From Nocardioides jiangxiensis (lineage in GTDB: Bacteria; Actinomycetota; Actinomycetes; Propionibacteriales; Nocardioidaceae): a stretch of 64,000 nucleotides of DNA. The notes beneath the pieces were generated by a model, which saw nothing but the letters and a program-made list of their open reading frames with translations, searched no databases and was not told the DNA's origin. The translations under genes and the position numbers were made by a program. Location of the stretch: contig NZ_JAUQTA010000001.1 of NCBI RefSeq assembly GCF_030580915.1, forward strand, positions 2,108,001-2,172,000, given 5' to 3'. Shown here in pieces: positions 39,222 to 50,122 of the stretch (its first letter is position 1; every line of letters starts with the position of its first letter).

Positions 39222-41662
39222 TGCGGACCTTCGTCAGGATCCTCCTTGCCTGCATCGCGCTCGCCGCGACGGCCCTCCTCGGGCTCGCCCCTGCGTCGGA
39301 CGCCGCCGGCACAGATGCCTTCACGGCGACGAAGACCGTCTCGCGGGTGGTCGACGGCCGGACCACGGCGAACGACGTCACGGTGAGGGTCGACCACACG
39401 CTCAACCTGCGCGGACGCGAGCGACTCCAGATCTCGTGGAGCGGTGCGGTCGGCACCAGCGCACAGGCGACGAACCCCTACGGGGCTACGGGCCTGACGC
39501 AGGAGTACCCGATGGTCATCATGGAGTGTCGGGGCGCCCCGGCCACCGTTCGTCCCGAGACCTGCTACACCTCGAGCATCGCCCAGCGGTCCGCCGGCAC
39601 GTTCGACGACGACTCCGCGATCTGGCGACGGGACCCGGCCTGGGCCGGTGGCACCGCGCCGACGGATCCGTGCGGGACGCCGGACAACTACACGGTTCCG
39701 TTCATCGCCGCCAACGGCACGAAGTTCGACTACTGCACCGACGAGCACATCGCCCCCGAGTCGCTTCTCCCTGCCGAGCTCCTCGGCTACACCGCGAAGG
39801 ACGGCACCGGTGCGGCGAGCTTCGAGGTGCGCACGGACGTCGAGAACGAGTCGCTCGGCTGCAGCCACACGACGGCGTGCTCGCTGGTCGTCGTCCCGAT
39901 CATGGGCACGAGCTGCGATGCGCGCCACGGCGACGACCTGCAGTTCGCCTACTGCTCGGCGAACCGCACCTACCCCGCCGGGACCGCATATGGAGAGTTC
40001 GAGGGCACGCCGGCGGTCAAGGGCAACTACTGGTGGACCGCGTCGCAGTGGAAGAACCGGATCACGGTTCCGCTGACCTTCGCGCTTCCCGCCAACACCT
40101 GTGACCTCCTCGACAAGCGTCCGCCGGTCGGCTTCTACGGCTCGGAACTGCTCGCCCAGGCCTCGTTGCAGTGGTCGCCGGCGTACTGCCTCGACGAAAA
40201 GCGCTTCAAGTACCAGCACAACCAGATGGGCGACGCCTCCGGCTTCGACCTGATGCTGCACGACCAGGCCGCCGGTGCCCTCGTCTCCTCGGCGCACGAC
40301 GCCGGTGCCGAGCACGTCGGCTACGCGCCGACCGCAGTCACTGGCTTCGGGATCGGCTACGTCATCGACCGCCCGGCGTACGACGAGAACGGCAACCCGC
40401 AGGTGGGCGGCGAGATCCACACGCTCAAGCTCGACGCCCGCCTCCTCGCGAAGCTGCTCACGCAGTCCTACACGGGCAACGCCGTGGGCGCGCAGCACCC
40501 CGGGATCGAGGACAACCCGGTGTCGATCAACGCCGACCCGGAGTTCCAGAAGCTGAACCCCGACGCCCCGCGTGTCGGTCGGATCGAGGGCGCCACGCTG
40601 CTCAGCCTCTCCGAGGCGTCGGACACGGTCGCGCAGCTCACGGACTACATCGCCCACGACAAGGACGCGATGGCGTTCATCGCCGGCGCCAAGGACCCCT
40701 ACGGCATGGTCGTGAACCCCAGCTACAAGGGCTACCGAGTGCCGACCTCGACGTGGGAGCTCAAGGACTCCTTCGTCGGCAACACCGACTGCTGGAAGGC
40801 GAACCCCTCGCCGTTCTTCTCGCTGATGGCAGCCCCGGTGAGCCGGATGTATGCCATCACCCAGGCCCTGATCGACGCCCAGCCGAACATCCAGACGCGC
40901 TGCGAGGAGCAGGTCAACGCCGCCACCAAGTGGAAGCTCGGCAAGATCGACCGTCAGGGCTACGGCAACCGCTTCATGCTCGGTCTGGTCAGCCTCGGCG
41001 ACGCCGAGCGCTACGGCATCGACGTCGCCAGGCTGGAGACCACCGACGGCACGTTCGTCGGCCCGGACCGGGCATCGGAGTCCGCCGCCGTCTCGCTCAT
41101 GAAGCAGAAGGCGCCGCAGCAGCCGTTCACCCTGGACCAGGCCGCGGTGAAGCGCTCCGGCACGGCCTACCCGGGCACGATGGTCGTCTACACAGCCGCC
41201 AAGACGTGCGACCTGAAGGTCGACGTCGCCCACGACGTCGCCAGCTTCGTACGGATCGCGACGACCGAGGGTCAGGTCCCCGGCTCCGGCAACGGGCGCC
41301 TGCCCGACGGCTTCCTGCCGATCGCGAAGACCGGTGCCACGGCACCGTTGTTCAAGGCCGCGCAGGTGACGGCATCCGCCGTCGAGGCCCAGAAGTGCGG
41401 CAACCGTGCTGCCGCAGTCCCCGCGGCAGGTACCTCCACGCCTGCTGCGGCTGCGCCCGCCGCTGCTGCGCCGCCGGCTTCGGCAACGGCGGACAAGGCT
41501 GCAGCGGTTGCTCCGACGGCCACCACGCCGGTGTCCATGGGCACGACCAAGGCACCGTCTGCCGCCGTCGGGTTCGTCCTGCTGCCGGTGCTCTTCGCGC
41601 TCGCGCTCGCCGGTGCGCTCGCGTCGCTCGTGGCCCGCTTCCTCGTCGCGAGCCGCGCATGA
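39221..41662 (+). CDS. Large membrane-anchored PstS-like protein, 813 residues
   Basis: This protein has a signal peptide (cleavage near SDA-AG), many Cys residues in the first 350 residues (for example MECRGAP, ETCYTS, DYCTDE, LGCSHTTACS), and a central region that resembles PstS. HTLKLDARLLAKLLTQSYTG followed by DPEFQKLNPD matches the position of LSGETLxKIFxGxITNWNDP. An Ala/Pro-rich linker and a C-terminal membrane helix (FVLLPVLFALALAGALASLV) end it. The start overlaps pstS by one base (TGATG). A binding or presenting subunit is inferred. No known family is recognised over the full length. Confidence 0.75.
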   Translation: MRTFVRILLACIALAATALLGLAPASDAAGTDAFTATKTVSRVVDGRTTANDVTVRVDHTLNLRGRERLQISWSGAVGTSAQATNPYGATGLTQEYPMVIMECRGAPATVRPETCYTSSIAQRSAGTFDDDSAIWRRDPAWAGGTAPTDPCGTPDNYTVPFIAANGTKFDYCTDEHIAPESLLPAELLGYTAKDGTGAASFEVRTDVENESLGCSHTTACSLVVVPIMGTSCDARHGDDLQFAYCSANRTYPAGTAYGEFEGTPAVKGNYWWTASQWKNRITVPLTFALPANTCDLLDKRPPVGFYGSELLAQASLQWSPAYCLDEKRFKYQHNQMGDASGFDLMLHDQAAGALVSSAHDAGAEHVGYAPTAVTGFGIGYVIDRPAYDENGNPQVGGEIHTLKLDARLLAKLLTQSYTGNAVGAQHPGIEDNPVSINADPEFQKLNPDAPRVGRIEGATLLSLSEASDTVAQLTDYIAHDKDAMAFIAGAKDPYGMVVNPSYKGYRVPTSTWELKDSFVGNTDCWKANPSPFFSLMAAPVSRMYAITQALIDAQPNIQTRCEEQVNAATKWKLGKIDRQGYGNRFMLGLVSLGDAERYGIDVARLETTDGTFVGPDRASESAAVSLMKQKAPQQPFTLDQAAVKRSGTAYPGTMVVYTAAKTCDLKVDVAHDVASFVRIATTEGQVPGSGNGRLPDGFLPIAKTGATAPLFKAAQVTASAVEAQKCGNRAAAVPAAGTSTPAAAAPAAAAPPASATADKAAAVAPTATTPVSMGTTKAPSAAVGFVLLPVLFALALAGALASLVARFLVASRA

Positions 41663-42642
41663 GCACCGTGGTCAGCGGCCGCCGTATCGCCGAGCCGGCC
41701 TCCGTGCGTCGACGCCGCTTCCGCCTTCCCGCGCGCAAGCCCCGCGCTCCGCGCCAGTCGCGACCCCGGGTGCCGCTCACACGGGAGCAGGAGCGGCTCG
41801 TCCTCATGTCGTCGGTGCTGACGATGGTCGCCATCGTCTGCCTCTGGTCCCTCGCGCAGATGTTGCTGCTGGGGCGTCTCTCCGAGGACCGCGCACAGGG
41901 CCTCCTCTACCCGGAGTTCCGCCACGAGCTGGCCGCCCAGACAGCACCGACAGGGCCGACCACCGTGGACGCCGACGGCGCGACCGTCGCCGTGGCGCCC
42001 GGAGAGCCCGTGGCCGTCGTCTCTGCCCCCGCCATCGGCCTGTCACAGGTCGTCGTGGAGGGCACCGCCTCCGGTGACCTCCTGGCCGGTCCCGGGCACC
42101 GCCGCGACACCGTCCTCCCCGGTCAGGAGGGCACGTCCCTCGTCTACGGCCGGGCGACCACGTACGGCGGCCCGTTCGGCAAGCTCGAGGACCTCCGCGC
42201 CGGTGACCACGTCTATGTGGTGGTCGGACAGGGTCGCCTTGACTTCACGGTCCTCGGCGTCCGGTACGACGGCGACCCGCTGCCGCCGGCCCCCGCAGCG
42301 GGGAAGGCGCGCCTGGTGCTGACCACGGCCGAGCGCGTGCGGTGGGGGATGAGCCCCGGCCGTGCCGTCTACGTCGATGCGGAGGCGCCTAAGGCGTTCC
42401 CCGCCCCCTCCGGGCGGCCCGCCGCCGTCCCCGAGCCCGAGCTGGCGATGCAGACCGACACCGGGGCGTTGCCGCTCCTGGTCCTCTGCCTCGCCGGACT
42501 CGTGGCGGTGACCATCGGGGTCATCGCCGCCCGTCAACGTTGGTCGACCGCGCTGGTCTGGGTGGTCGCCACCCCGATCGTGATCGCGCTGTCGTGGGGG
42601 ACCACGGATGTGGTGATGAGGCTGCTGCCCAACCTGATCTGA
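41659..42642 (+). CDS. Sortase-fold membrane protein lacking catalytic residues
   Basis: This 327-residue protein has a basic cytoplasmic N terminus, a membrane segment (about 48-71), an outer domain resembling class E sortases, and two C-terminal membrane segments. The outer domain matches in LLAGPGHRRDTVLPGQEGTS, GGPFGKLEDLRAGDHVYV and ARLVLTTAERV. In sortases these regions read xxAGHRxT and TLxTC. Here the His position is YGRATT and the Cys position is TTA, so both catalytic residues appear lost; an Arg in SPGRAVYV remains. It overlaps the 813-residue gene by ATGA. A structural or binding role inside the pst-like complex is inferred. Confidence 0.78.
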   Translation: MSTVVSGRRIAEPASVRRRRFRLPARKPRAPRQSRPRVPLTREQERLVLMSSVLTMVAIVCLWSLAQMLLLGRLSEDRAQGLLYPEFRHELAAQTAPTGPTTVDADGATVAVAPGEPVAVVSAPAIGLSQVVVEGTASGDLLAGPGHRRDTVLPGQEGTSLVYGRATTYGGPFGKLEDLRAGDHVYVVVGQGRLDFTVLGVRYDGDPLPPAPAAGKARLVLTTAERVRWGMSPGRAVYVDAEAPKAFPAPSGRPAAVPEPELAMQTDTGALPLLVLCLAGLVAVTIGVIAARQRWSTALVWVVATPIVIALSWGTTDVVMRLLPNLI

Positions 42643-42652
42643 CGTTCGACAC

Positions 42653-42676
42653 CCGTTGTTACACCGCCCTGCAACA
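42653..42676 (+). promoter_or_regulatory. Small inverted repeat before the Ig-fused PstS gene
   Basis: GTTGTT and AACAAC stand 12 bases apart in the 59-bp gap between the sortase-like gene and the following binding-protein gene. A CTTCACC word just after it resembles half a PHO box. It may mark an internal promoter or a processing hairpin. Confidence 0.25.
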
Positions 42677-42701
42677 ACATCCCTTCACCAGGAGAACAGC
42701 A

Positions 42702-44612
42702 ATGTCCATCCGCACCACCTTTGCGGGTATCGCCACGGTCGCGGCCAGCGCCACCGTGCTCTCCATCGCCGCTCCGGCGATGGCCGACTACACCGCGGCT
42801 CCGAACGACTCGGTCCAGGGTCAGGCCGCCAGCGCCGACGTCGTGGGCTTCGGCTCCGACACCACGGAGATCTCCGTGTTCAAGGTCGCCGACGCCTGGA
42901 ACACGCAGGCGACGCCGCCGGCGTTCCGCATCGCGACGTACCAGGCCGGCGCCCAGCCGGCCGCCCCCGCGCCGGCCAACACGGTCACGCTGCCGGACGG
43001 CACCGTCATCAACCGCCCCAACGGCTCCGGCCAGGGCAAGGCCGTGCTCTTCGGCGCCAGCAACCAGGCCGAGGCCGACTTCGCGCGCTCCTCCAGCCAG
43101 CTGAGCACGGGCACGGGCTCCGAGCAGGCCGCTGGCCTCCTCCAGATCCCGTTCGCCGTCGACACCCTCGCGATGGGCGTCTCCTCGGCGGCGACGAACG
43201 CTCCGGCGTCCCTGACGATCGACCAGATCTACAAGATCTACTCCGGCCAGGTGACCGACTGGTCGCAGGTCGGCGGCAAGGCCGGGACCATTCACGCGTC
43301 GGCCCTCCAGGGTGGCTCGGGCACCGGCAAGTTCTTCAAGGAGCAGCTGACCACCTACGCCCAGGCCCGGGGCACGACGTTCTCCTTCGGCCCGTCGATC
43401 GACACGACGTGGCAGGAGCACTCCGACACCAACGTGAAGAACGACCCGAACGCGATCGCGCCGTTCTCGGTCGGTCGCGCCGGCCTGCTGGGCGGCACGA
43501 TCCACATCGAGTCGGGCTGGTCCAAGAAGCGAGCGGTCTACAACGTCGTCCGTGGCTCGCAGAGCACGGATGCCGGCATCAAGTGGGGCGCGGACAACAA
43601 CGTGCTCGAGTCGCTCTTCGGCACCGACGGCTACTTCTGCGACCCGGCCAACGCCGCCGCGATCGCGGCCGGCGGGCTCCAGCAGATGCTGAAGCCGGCG
43701 GATGGCGGCGCGTGTGGCCAGGCCATGACCACGGCCCCGGCCGCGTCGCAGCTCGTGTCGGACAAGGTCGCCACCACGACCAGCGTTGCGGACACCGGTG
43801 ACACCGCGGGCACCCTCGGTGTCACGGCAACCGTCGTCGGTGACGGCGTGAACGCCCCGGCCGGCACGGTCGACTTCTTCGTCGACGGCTCGTCGACCGC
43901 TGCCGTGTCCAACGTGACCGTGACCGACGGCAAGGCCGTCGCCGCGATCGACGGCCTCGCTGCTGGAGCGCACCAGGTCGTCGCGAAGTTCACGAAGTCC
44001 TACGGAACCGCGTTCGTGAACTCGCAGTCCGGCTCCACCGCGGCCACCGTCCGCACCGCCTCCTCCGTGGCCCTGGCCGTGTCCCCGTCGACCGGCAAGT
44101 ACGGTACGGCGCGCACGCTCACCGCCACGGTCACCGGTGCCACCGACGGCACGGTCGCGTTCAAGGTCGGCTCCGCGGCTGCGGTCAACGTGGCCGTCAC
44201 CAACGGCGTCGCTACCTACACCGTGTCCTCCTCGAAGTCGGCCGGCACGTACGCCGTCTCGGCGACCTACCTGCGCACGGCCACGGTCGCCAGCTCGGCG
44301 GCGACGGGCAGCCTGGTCATCGCCAAGGCCTCGCCGGTCATCTCCGAGACCTTCCCGAGCGCGACCCTCGCCGGCGCCGCCGGCAAGGGCTACGTCAAGG
44401 TCGCGATCGCGAACTCGACGGTGAAGCCGACCGGCACGGTGCGCATCTACAAGGGCACCACCCTGCTCCGCAGCGCCACGCTGTCGAGCGGCCAGGCGCT
44501 CATCACCCTGCCCAAGTTCACCAAGGGCTCCACCGTGACGCTGACGATCAAGTACCTCGGCTCGGCGAACGTCCTCGCCGGCTCGAAGTCCTTCACCATC
44601 ACGCAGCGCTGA
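42702..44612 (+). CDS. PstS-like binding protein fused to Ig-like repeats
   Basis: This 636-residue secreted protein has a signal peptide (cleavage AMA-DY). A substrate-binding domain (about 45-350) has VVGFGSDTTEISVFKVADAW, SLTIDQIYKIYSGQVTDWSQ and ALQGGSGTGKFFKEQL. About three Ig-like (Big_3-type) repeats follow from residue 370 to the end, each with a TVTATV-like strand and PxGTVxFxxxG turns (APAGTVDFFVDG, DGTVAFKVG, PTGTVRIYKG). No membrane anchor or sorting signal is seen. AGGAGAACAGCA precedes the ATG. Ig repeats could bind the wall or the anchored partners. It is clearly different from the PstS at 37635. Confidence 0.85.
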   Translation: MSIRTTFAGIATVAASATVLSIAAPAMADYTAAPNDSVQGQAASADVVGFGSDTTEISVFKVADAWNTQATPPAFRIATYQAGAQPAAPAPANTVTLPDGTVINRPNGSGQGKAVLFGASNQAEADFARSSSQLSTGTGSEQAAGLLQIPFAVDTLAMGVSSAATNAPASLTIDQIYKIYSGQVTDWSQVGGKAGTIHASALQGGSGTGKFFKEQLTTYAQARGTTFSFGPSIDTTWQEHSDTNVKNDPNAIAPFSVGRAGLLGGTIHIESGWSKKRAVYNVVRGSQSTDAGIKWGADNNVLESLFGTDGYFCDPANAAAIAAGGLQQMLKPADGGACGQAMTTAPAASQLVSDKVATTTSVADTGDTAGTLGVTATVVGDGVNAPAGTVDFFVDGSSTAAVSNVTVTDGKAVAAIDGLAAGAHQVVAKFTKSYGTAFVNSQSGSTAATVRTASSVALAVSPSTGKYGTARTLTATVTGATDGTVAFKVGSAAAVNVAVTNGVATYTVSSSKSAGTYAVSATYLRTATVASSAATGSLVIAKASPVISETFPSATLAGAAGKGYVKVAIANSTVKPTGTVRIYKGTTLLRSATLSSGQALITLPKFTKGSTVTLTIKYLGSANVLAGSKSFTITQR

Positions 44613-44619
44613 TCCACCT

Positions 44620-44655
44620 CCGTTCCCGCCGGGGCCCCGGCCCCGGCGGGAACGG
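44620..44655 (+). terminator. Strong hairpin between the Ig-fused PstS gene and pstB
   Basis: A perfect stem of about 17 bp with a CC loop begins seven bases after the upstream stop (arms 44620-44636 and 44639-44655). It has no T-tract. It probably lowers read-through into pstB or stabilises the upstream mRNA, giving more binding protein than ATPase. Confidence 0.6.
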
Positions 44656-44686
44656 ACGCCCATCTTCCGCAGAGAAACGCAGGCCC

Positions 44687-45625
44687 ATGACCAACGAGAC
44701 GCTCGACGACGACCGCCCCACCACGACCATCCCGGCTGTCGCCGGCTTCGCCCCGGACAGCACCCTCGCCCCGGCCGTCGCTGCCCCGATCCTCGCCGGC
44801 TCGCTCCCCGCACCGGCAGCCGACCGCACGGTGGCTCCCGCGCCGGTCGGCCTGGCCGAGTTGGAGGCCCGCGACATCACGGCCTGGTTCGGCAACCGGA
44901 TGGTCCTCGACCGCGTCTCCCTGACCATGCCCGCGGGCGGCATCACCGCCCTCATCGGCCCCTCCGGCTGCGGCAAGTCGACGTTCCTCCGCATCCTCAA
45001 CCGGATGCACGAGCTGGTGCCGTCGGCCCAGCTCGCCGGGCAGGTCCTGCTCGACGGCGCCGACATCTACGACCCGCAGATGCGGCTCATGGACGCCCGG
45101 CGCTCGATCGGCATGGTCTTCCAGAAGCCGAACCCGTTCCCGGCGATGTCCATCCGGGAGAACGTCCTGGCCGGCCTCAGGCTGACCGGCACCAAGGCGT
45201 CGAAGGCCGACAAGGACGACCTGGTCCAGTCCTGCCTCGAGAAGGGCGGCCTCTGGAACGAGGTCAAGGACCGGCTCGACGCACCCGGCGGCGGCCTGTC
45301 CGGTGGTCAGCAGCAGCGTCTCTGCATCGCCCGCTCGCTCGCGATCAAGCCGCGCGTGCTGCTCATGGACGAGCCCTGCTCGGCCCTGGACCCGACCTCG
45401 ACGCGCGTCATCGAGGAGACCATGCTCGAGCTCGCCAACGAGGTCACCATCGTCATCGTCACCCACAACATGCAGCAGGCCGCCCGCGTCTCCGACACGT
45501 GCGCCTTCTTCCTCGCATCGCAGGGCACTCCGGGTGTCATCGTCGAGCACGGTGACACCAACGCGATGTTCACGAACCCCCAGGACGAGCGGACCGCGGA
45601 CTACGTCAACGGTCGGTTCGGCTGA
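44687..45625 (+). CDS. pstB: Phosphate ABC transporter ATP-binding protein PstB
   Basis: This 312-residue ATPase has Walker A (ALIGPSGCGKSTFLRILNRM), a Q-loop in IGMVFQKPNPFPAMSIRENV that is diagnostic of PstB, the ABC signature LSGGQQQRLCIARSLAIKP, Walker B (VLLMDEPCSALDP) and the H-loop VTHNMQQA. An unusual N-terminal extension of about 57 Ala/Pro-rich residues precedes the core. It drives import through PstC and PstA. It is separated from the preceding gene by a strong hairpin and lies 9 bp before the transglycosylase gene. No phoU is present in the window. Confidence 0.94.
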   Translation: MTNETLDDDRPTTTIPAVAGFAPDSTLAPAVAAPILAGSLPAPAADRTVAPAPVGLAELEARDITAWFGNRMVLDRVSLTMPAGGITALIGPSGCGKSTFLRILNRMHELVPSAQLAGQVLLDGADIYDPQMRLMDARRSIGMVFQKPNPFPAMSIRENVLAGLRLTGTKASKADKDDLVQSCLEKGGLWNEVKDRLDAPGGGLSGGQQQRLCIARSLAIKPRVLLMDEPCSALDPTSTRVIEETMLELANEVTIVIVTHNMQQAARVSDTCAFFLASQGTPGVIVEHGDTNAMFTNPQDERTADYVNGRFG

Positions 45626-45634
45626 CGGGCACCG

Positions 45635-46393
45635 ATGCGCACCTGGCTGACTGTCGCCGTGACGGGTGGCATCGGGATGCTGGCGGCCCCTGCTCTGGTT
45701 GCAGGGGCCGCCAGTGACACCGTCGTCGACCCGGTGGTCAGCACGCGCACGCCGGTCTACGTGACCGCACCGGTGGCGCACGCCAGTGCCGCGCCCGGAC
45801 CGCGCACCGCGACCGTCCGGGGTCGTGTCGACGTCGATGCGACCTGGGCCAGCGACGCCGCCGTGCGCGCCGGCGTTCCGGTGGTGGCCGTCCGTGCCTA
45901 TGCGCGCGCCGAGCTGATGGTGCGCGCCGAGGACCCGTCCTGCGGCCTCGGGTGGACGACCCTCGCCGGGCTCGGGTACGTCGAGTCGCAGCACGGCACC
46001 ATCGGCGGCAGGTCGCTCCTGTCCGACGGGCACTCCTCGGCGCCGATCCTCGGCCCCGCGCTCGACGGCTCCGGTGACTTCGCGGCGATCGCGGCCTCGC
46101 CCGCCTCCACGCAGTGGCACGACGACCCGCGGTGGGACCATGCGGTCGGTCCGCTGCAGTTCATGCCGTCCACCTGGGCGCGGTGGAGCTCCGACGGAGA
46201 CGGGGACGGGGTCGGCGACCCCAATGACATCGACGACGCGGCGTACGCCGCCGGCCGCTACCTGTGTGCGGGTGGACGCGACCTGACCTCGGGGACGGGC
46301 TGGGGCGCTGCCGTCTTCAGCTACAACCACTCCGCGTCGTACGTCGACCAGGTCTACTCAGCCGCCTCGGCGTACTCGTCACGCACGCGGTGA
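45635..46393 (+). CDS. Secreted lytic murein transglycosylase
   Basis: This 252-residue protein has an N-terminal signal peptide (hydrophobic VAVTGGIGMLAAPALVAGA) and a C-terminal transglycosylase domain of the MltB/SLT_2 type. LAGLGYVESQHGTIGG holds the catalytic Glu (about residue 114), HAVGPLQFMPSTWARW is the second hallmark, and SYNHSASYVDQV closes the domain. It cleaves peptidoglycan glycan strands. It starts 9 bp after pstB, so it is probably the last gene of the pst-like operon. Wall remodelling for insertion of the large anchored binding proteins is a reasonable guess. Confidence 0.88.
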   Translation: MRTWLTVAVTGGIGMLAAPALVAGAASDTVVDPVVSTRTPVYVTAPVAHASAAPGPRTATVRGRVDVDATWASDAAVRAGVPVVAVRAYARAELMVRAEDPSCGLGWTTLAGLGYVESQHGTIGGRSLLSDGHSSAPILGPALDGSGDFAAIAASPASTQWHDDPRWDHAVGPLQFMPSTWARWSSDGDGDGVGDPNDIDDAAYAAGRYLCAGGRDLTSGTGWGAAVFSYNHSASYVDQVYSAASAYSSRTR

Positions 46394-46419
46394 CGCCGAG
46401 GGCTGTCAGCGGGCGCCCG

Positions 46420-46461
46420 TAGAATCCGGGTACACCCCGACTCCCGCTGGAGATCGGGCTT
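46420..46461 (+). promoter_or_regulatory. mfd promoter and leader hairpin
   Basis: TAGAAT at 46420-46425 is a likely -10. The leader then contains CCCGACTCC and GGAGATCGGG arms forming a hairpin (about 46436-46461), followed by CTTTCGTGCTT. That looks like a small attenuator or the end of the upstream operon. Confidence 0.45.
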
Positions 46462-46486
46462 TCGTGCTTGTCCCCAGGAGCTCCAC

Positions 46487-49972
<3,486 letters not shown>

Positions 49973-49987
<15 letters not shown>

Positions 49988-50006
49988 CGCCAGGGACTGA
50001 CGCCAG
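49973..50006. repeat. 13-bp tandem repeat across the mfd stop codon
   Basis: GACGCCAGGGACT occurs twice in succession (49973-49985, 49986-49998) with a partial third copy to 50006. The mfd TGA uses the junction of the first two units. The rest of the gap to 50110 shows nothing else clear. Confidence 0.8.
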
Positions 50007-50110
50007 CCGCGGCGCGGCACGTCCCCGGGGGCAATGGCCCATCGGTACCGGACAGTGCTGGTGACCGTGGCTGGTGACCCTGCCGGGGGTCGGACCTCCG
50101 CCGGCAGGCC

Positions 50111-50116
50111 TACCGT
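50111..50116 (+). promoter_or_regulatory. Leaderless -10 element for the LuxR-family gene
   Basis: TACCGT stands six bases before the ATG at 50123, with no Shine-Dalgarno sequence. Confidence 0.45.
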
Positions 50117-50122
50117 GGGCGC

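Noticed and set aside
41659..42642. Active housekeeping class E sortase
   Set aside because: The positions expected for the catalytic His and Cys read Arg and Ala, and no LPXTG-like substrate is encoded in the operon.
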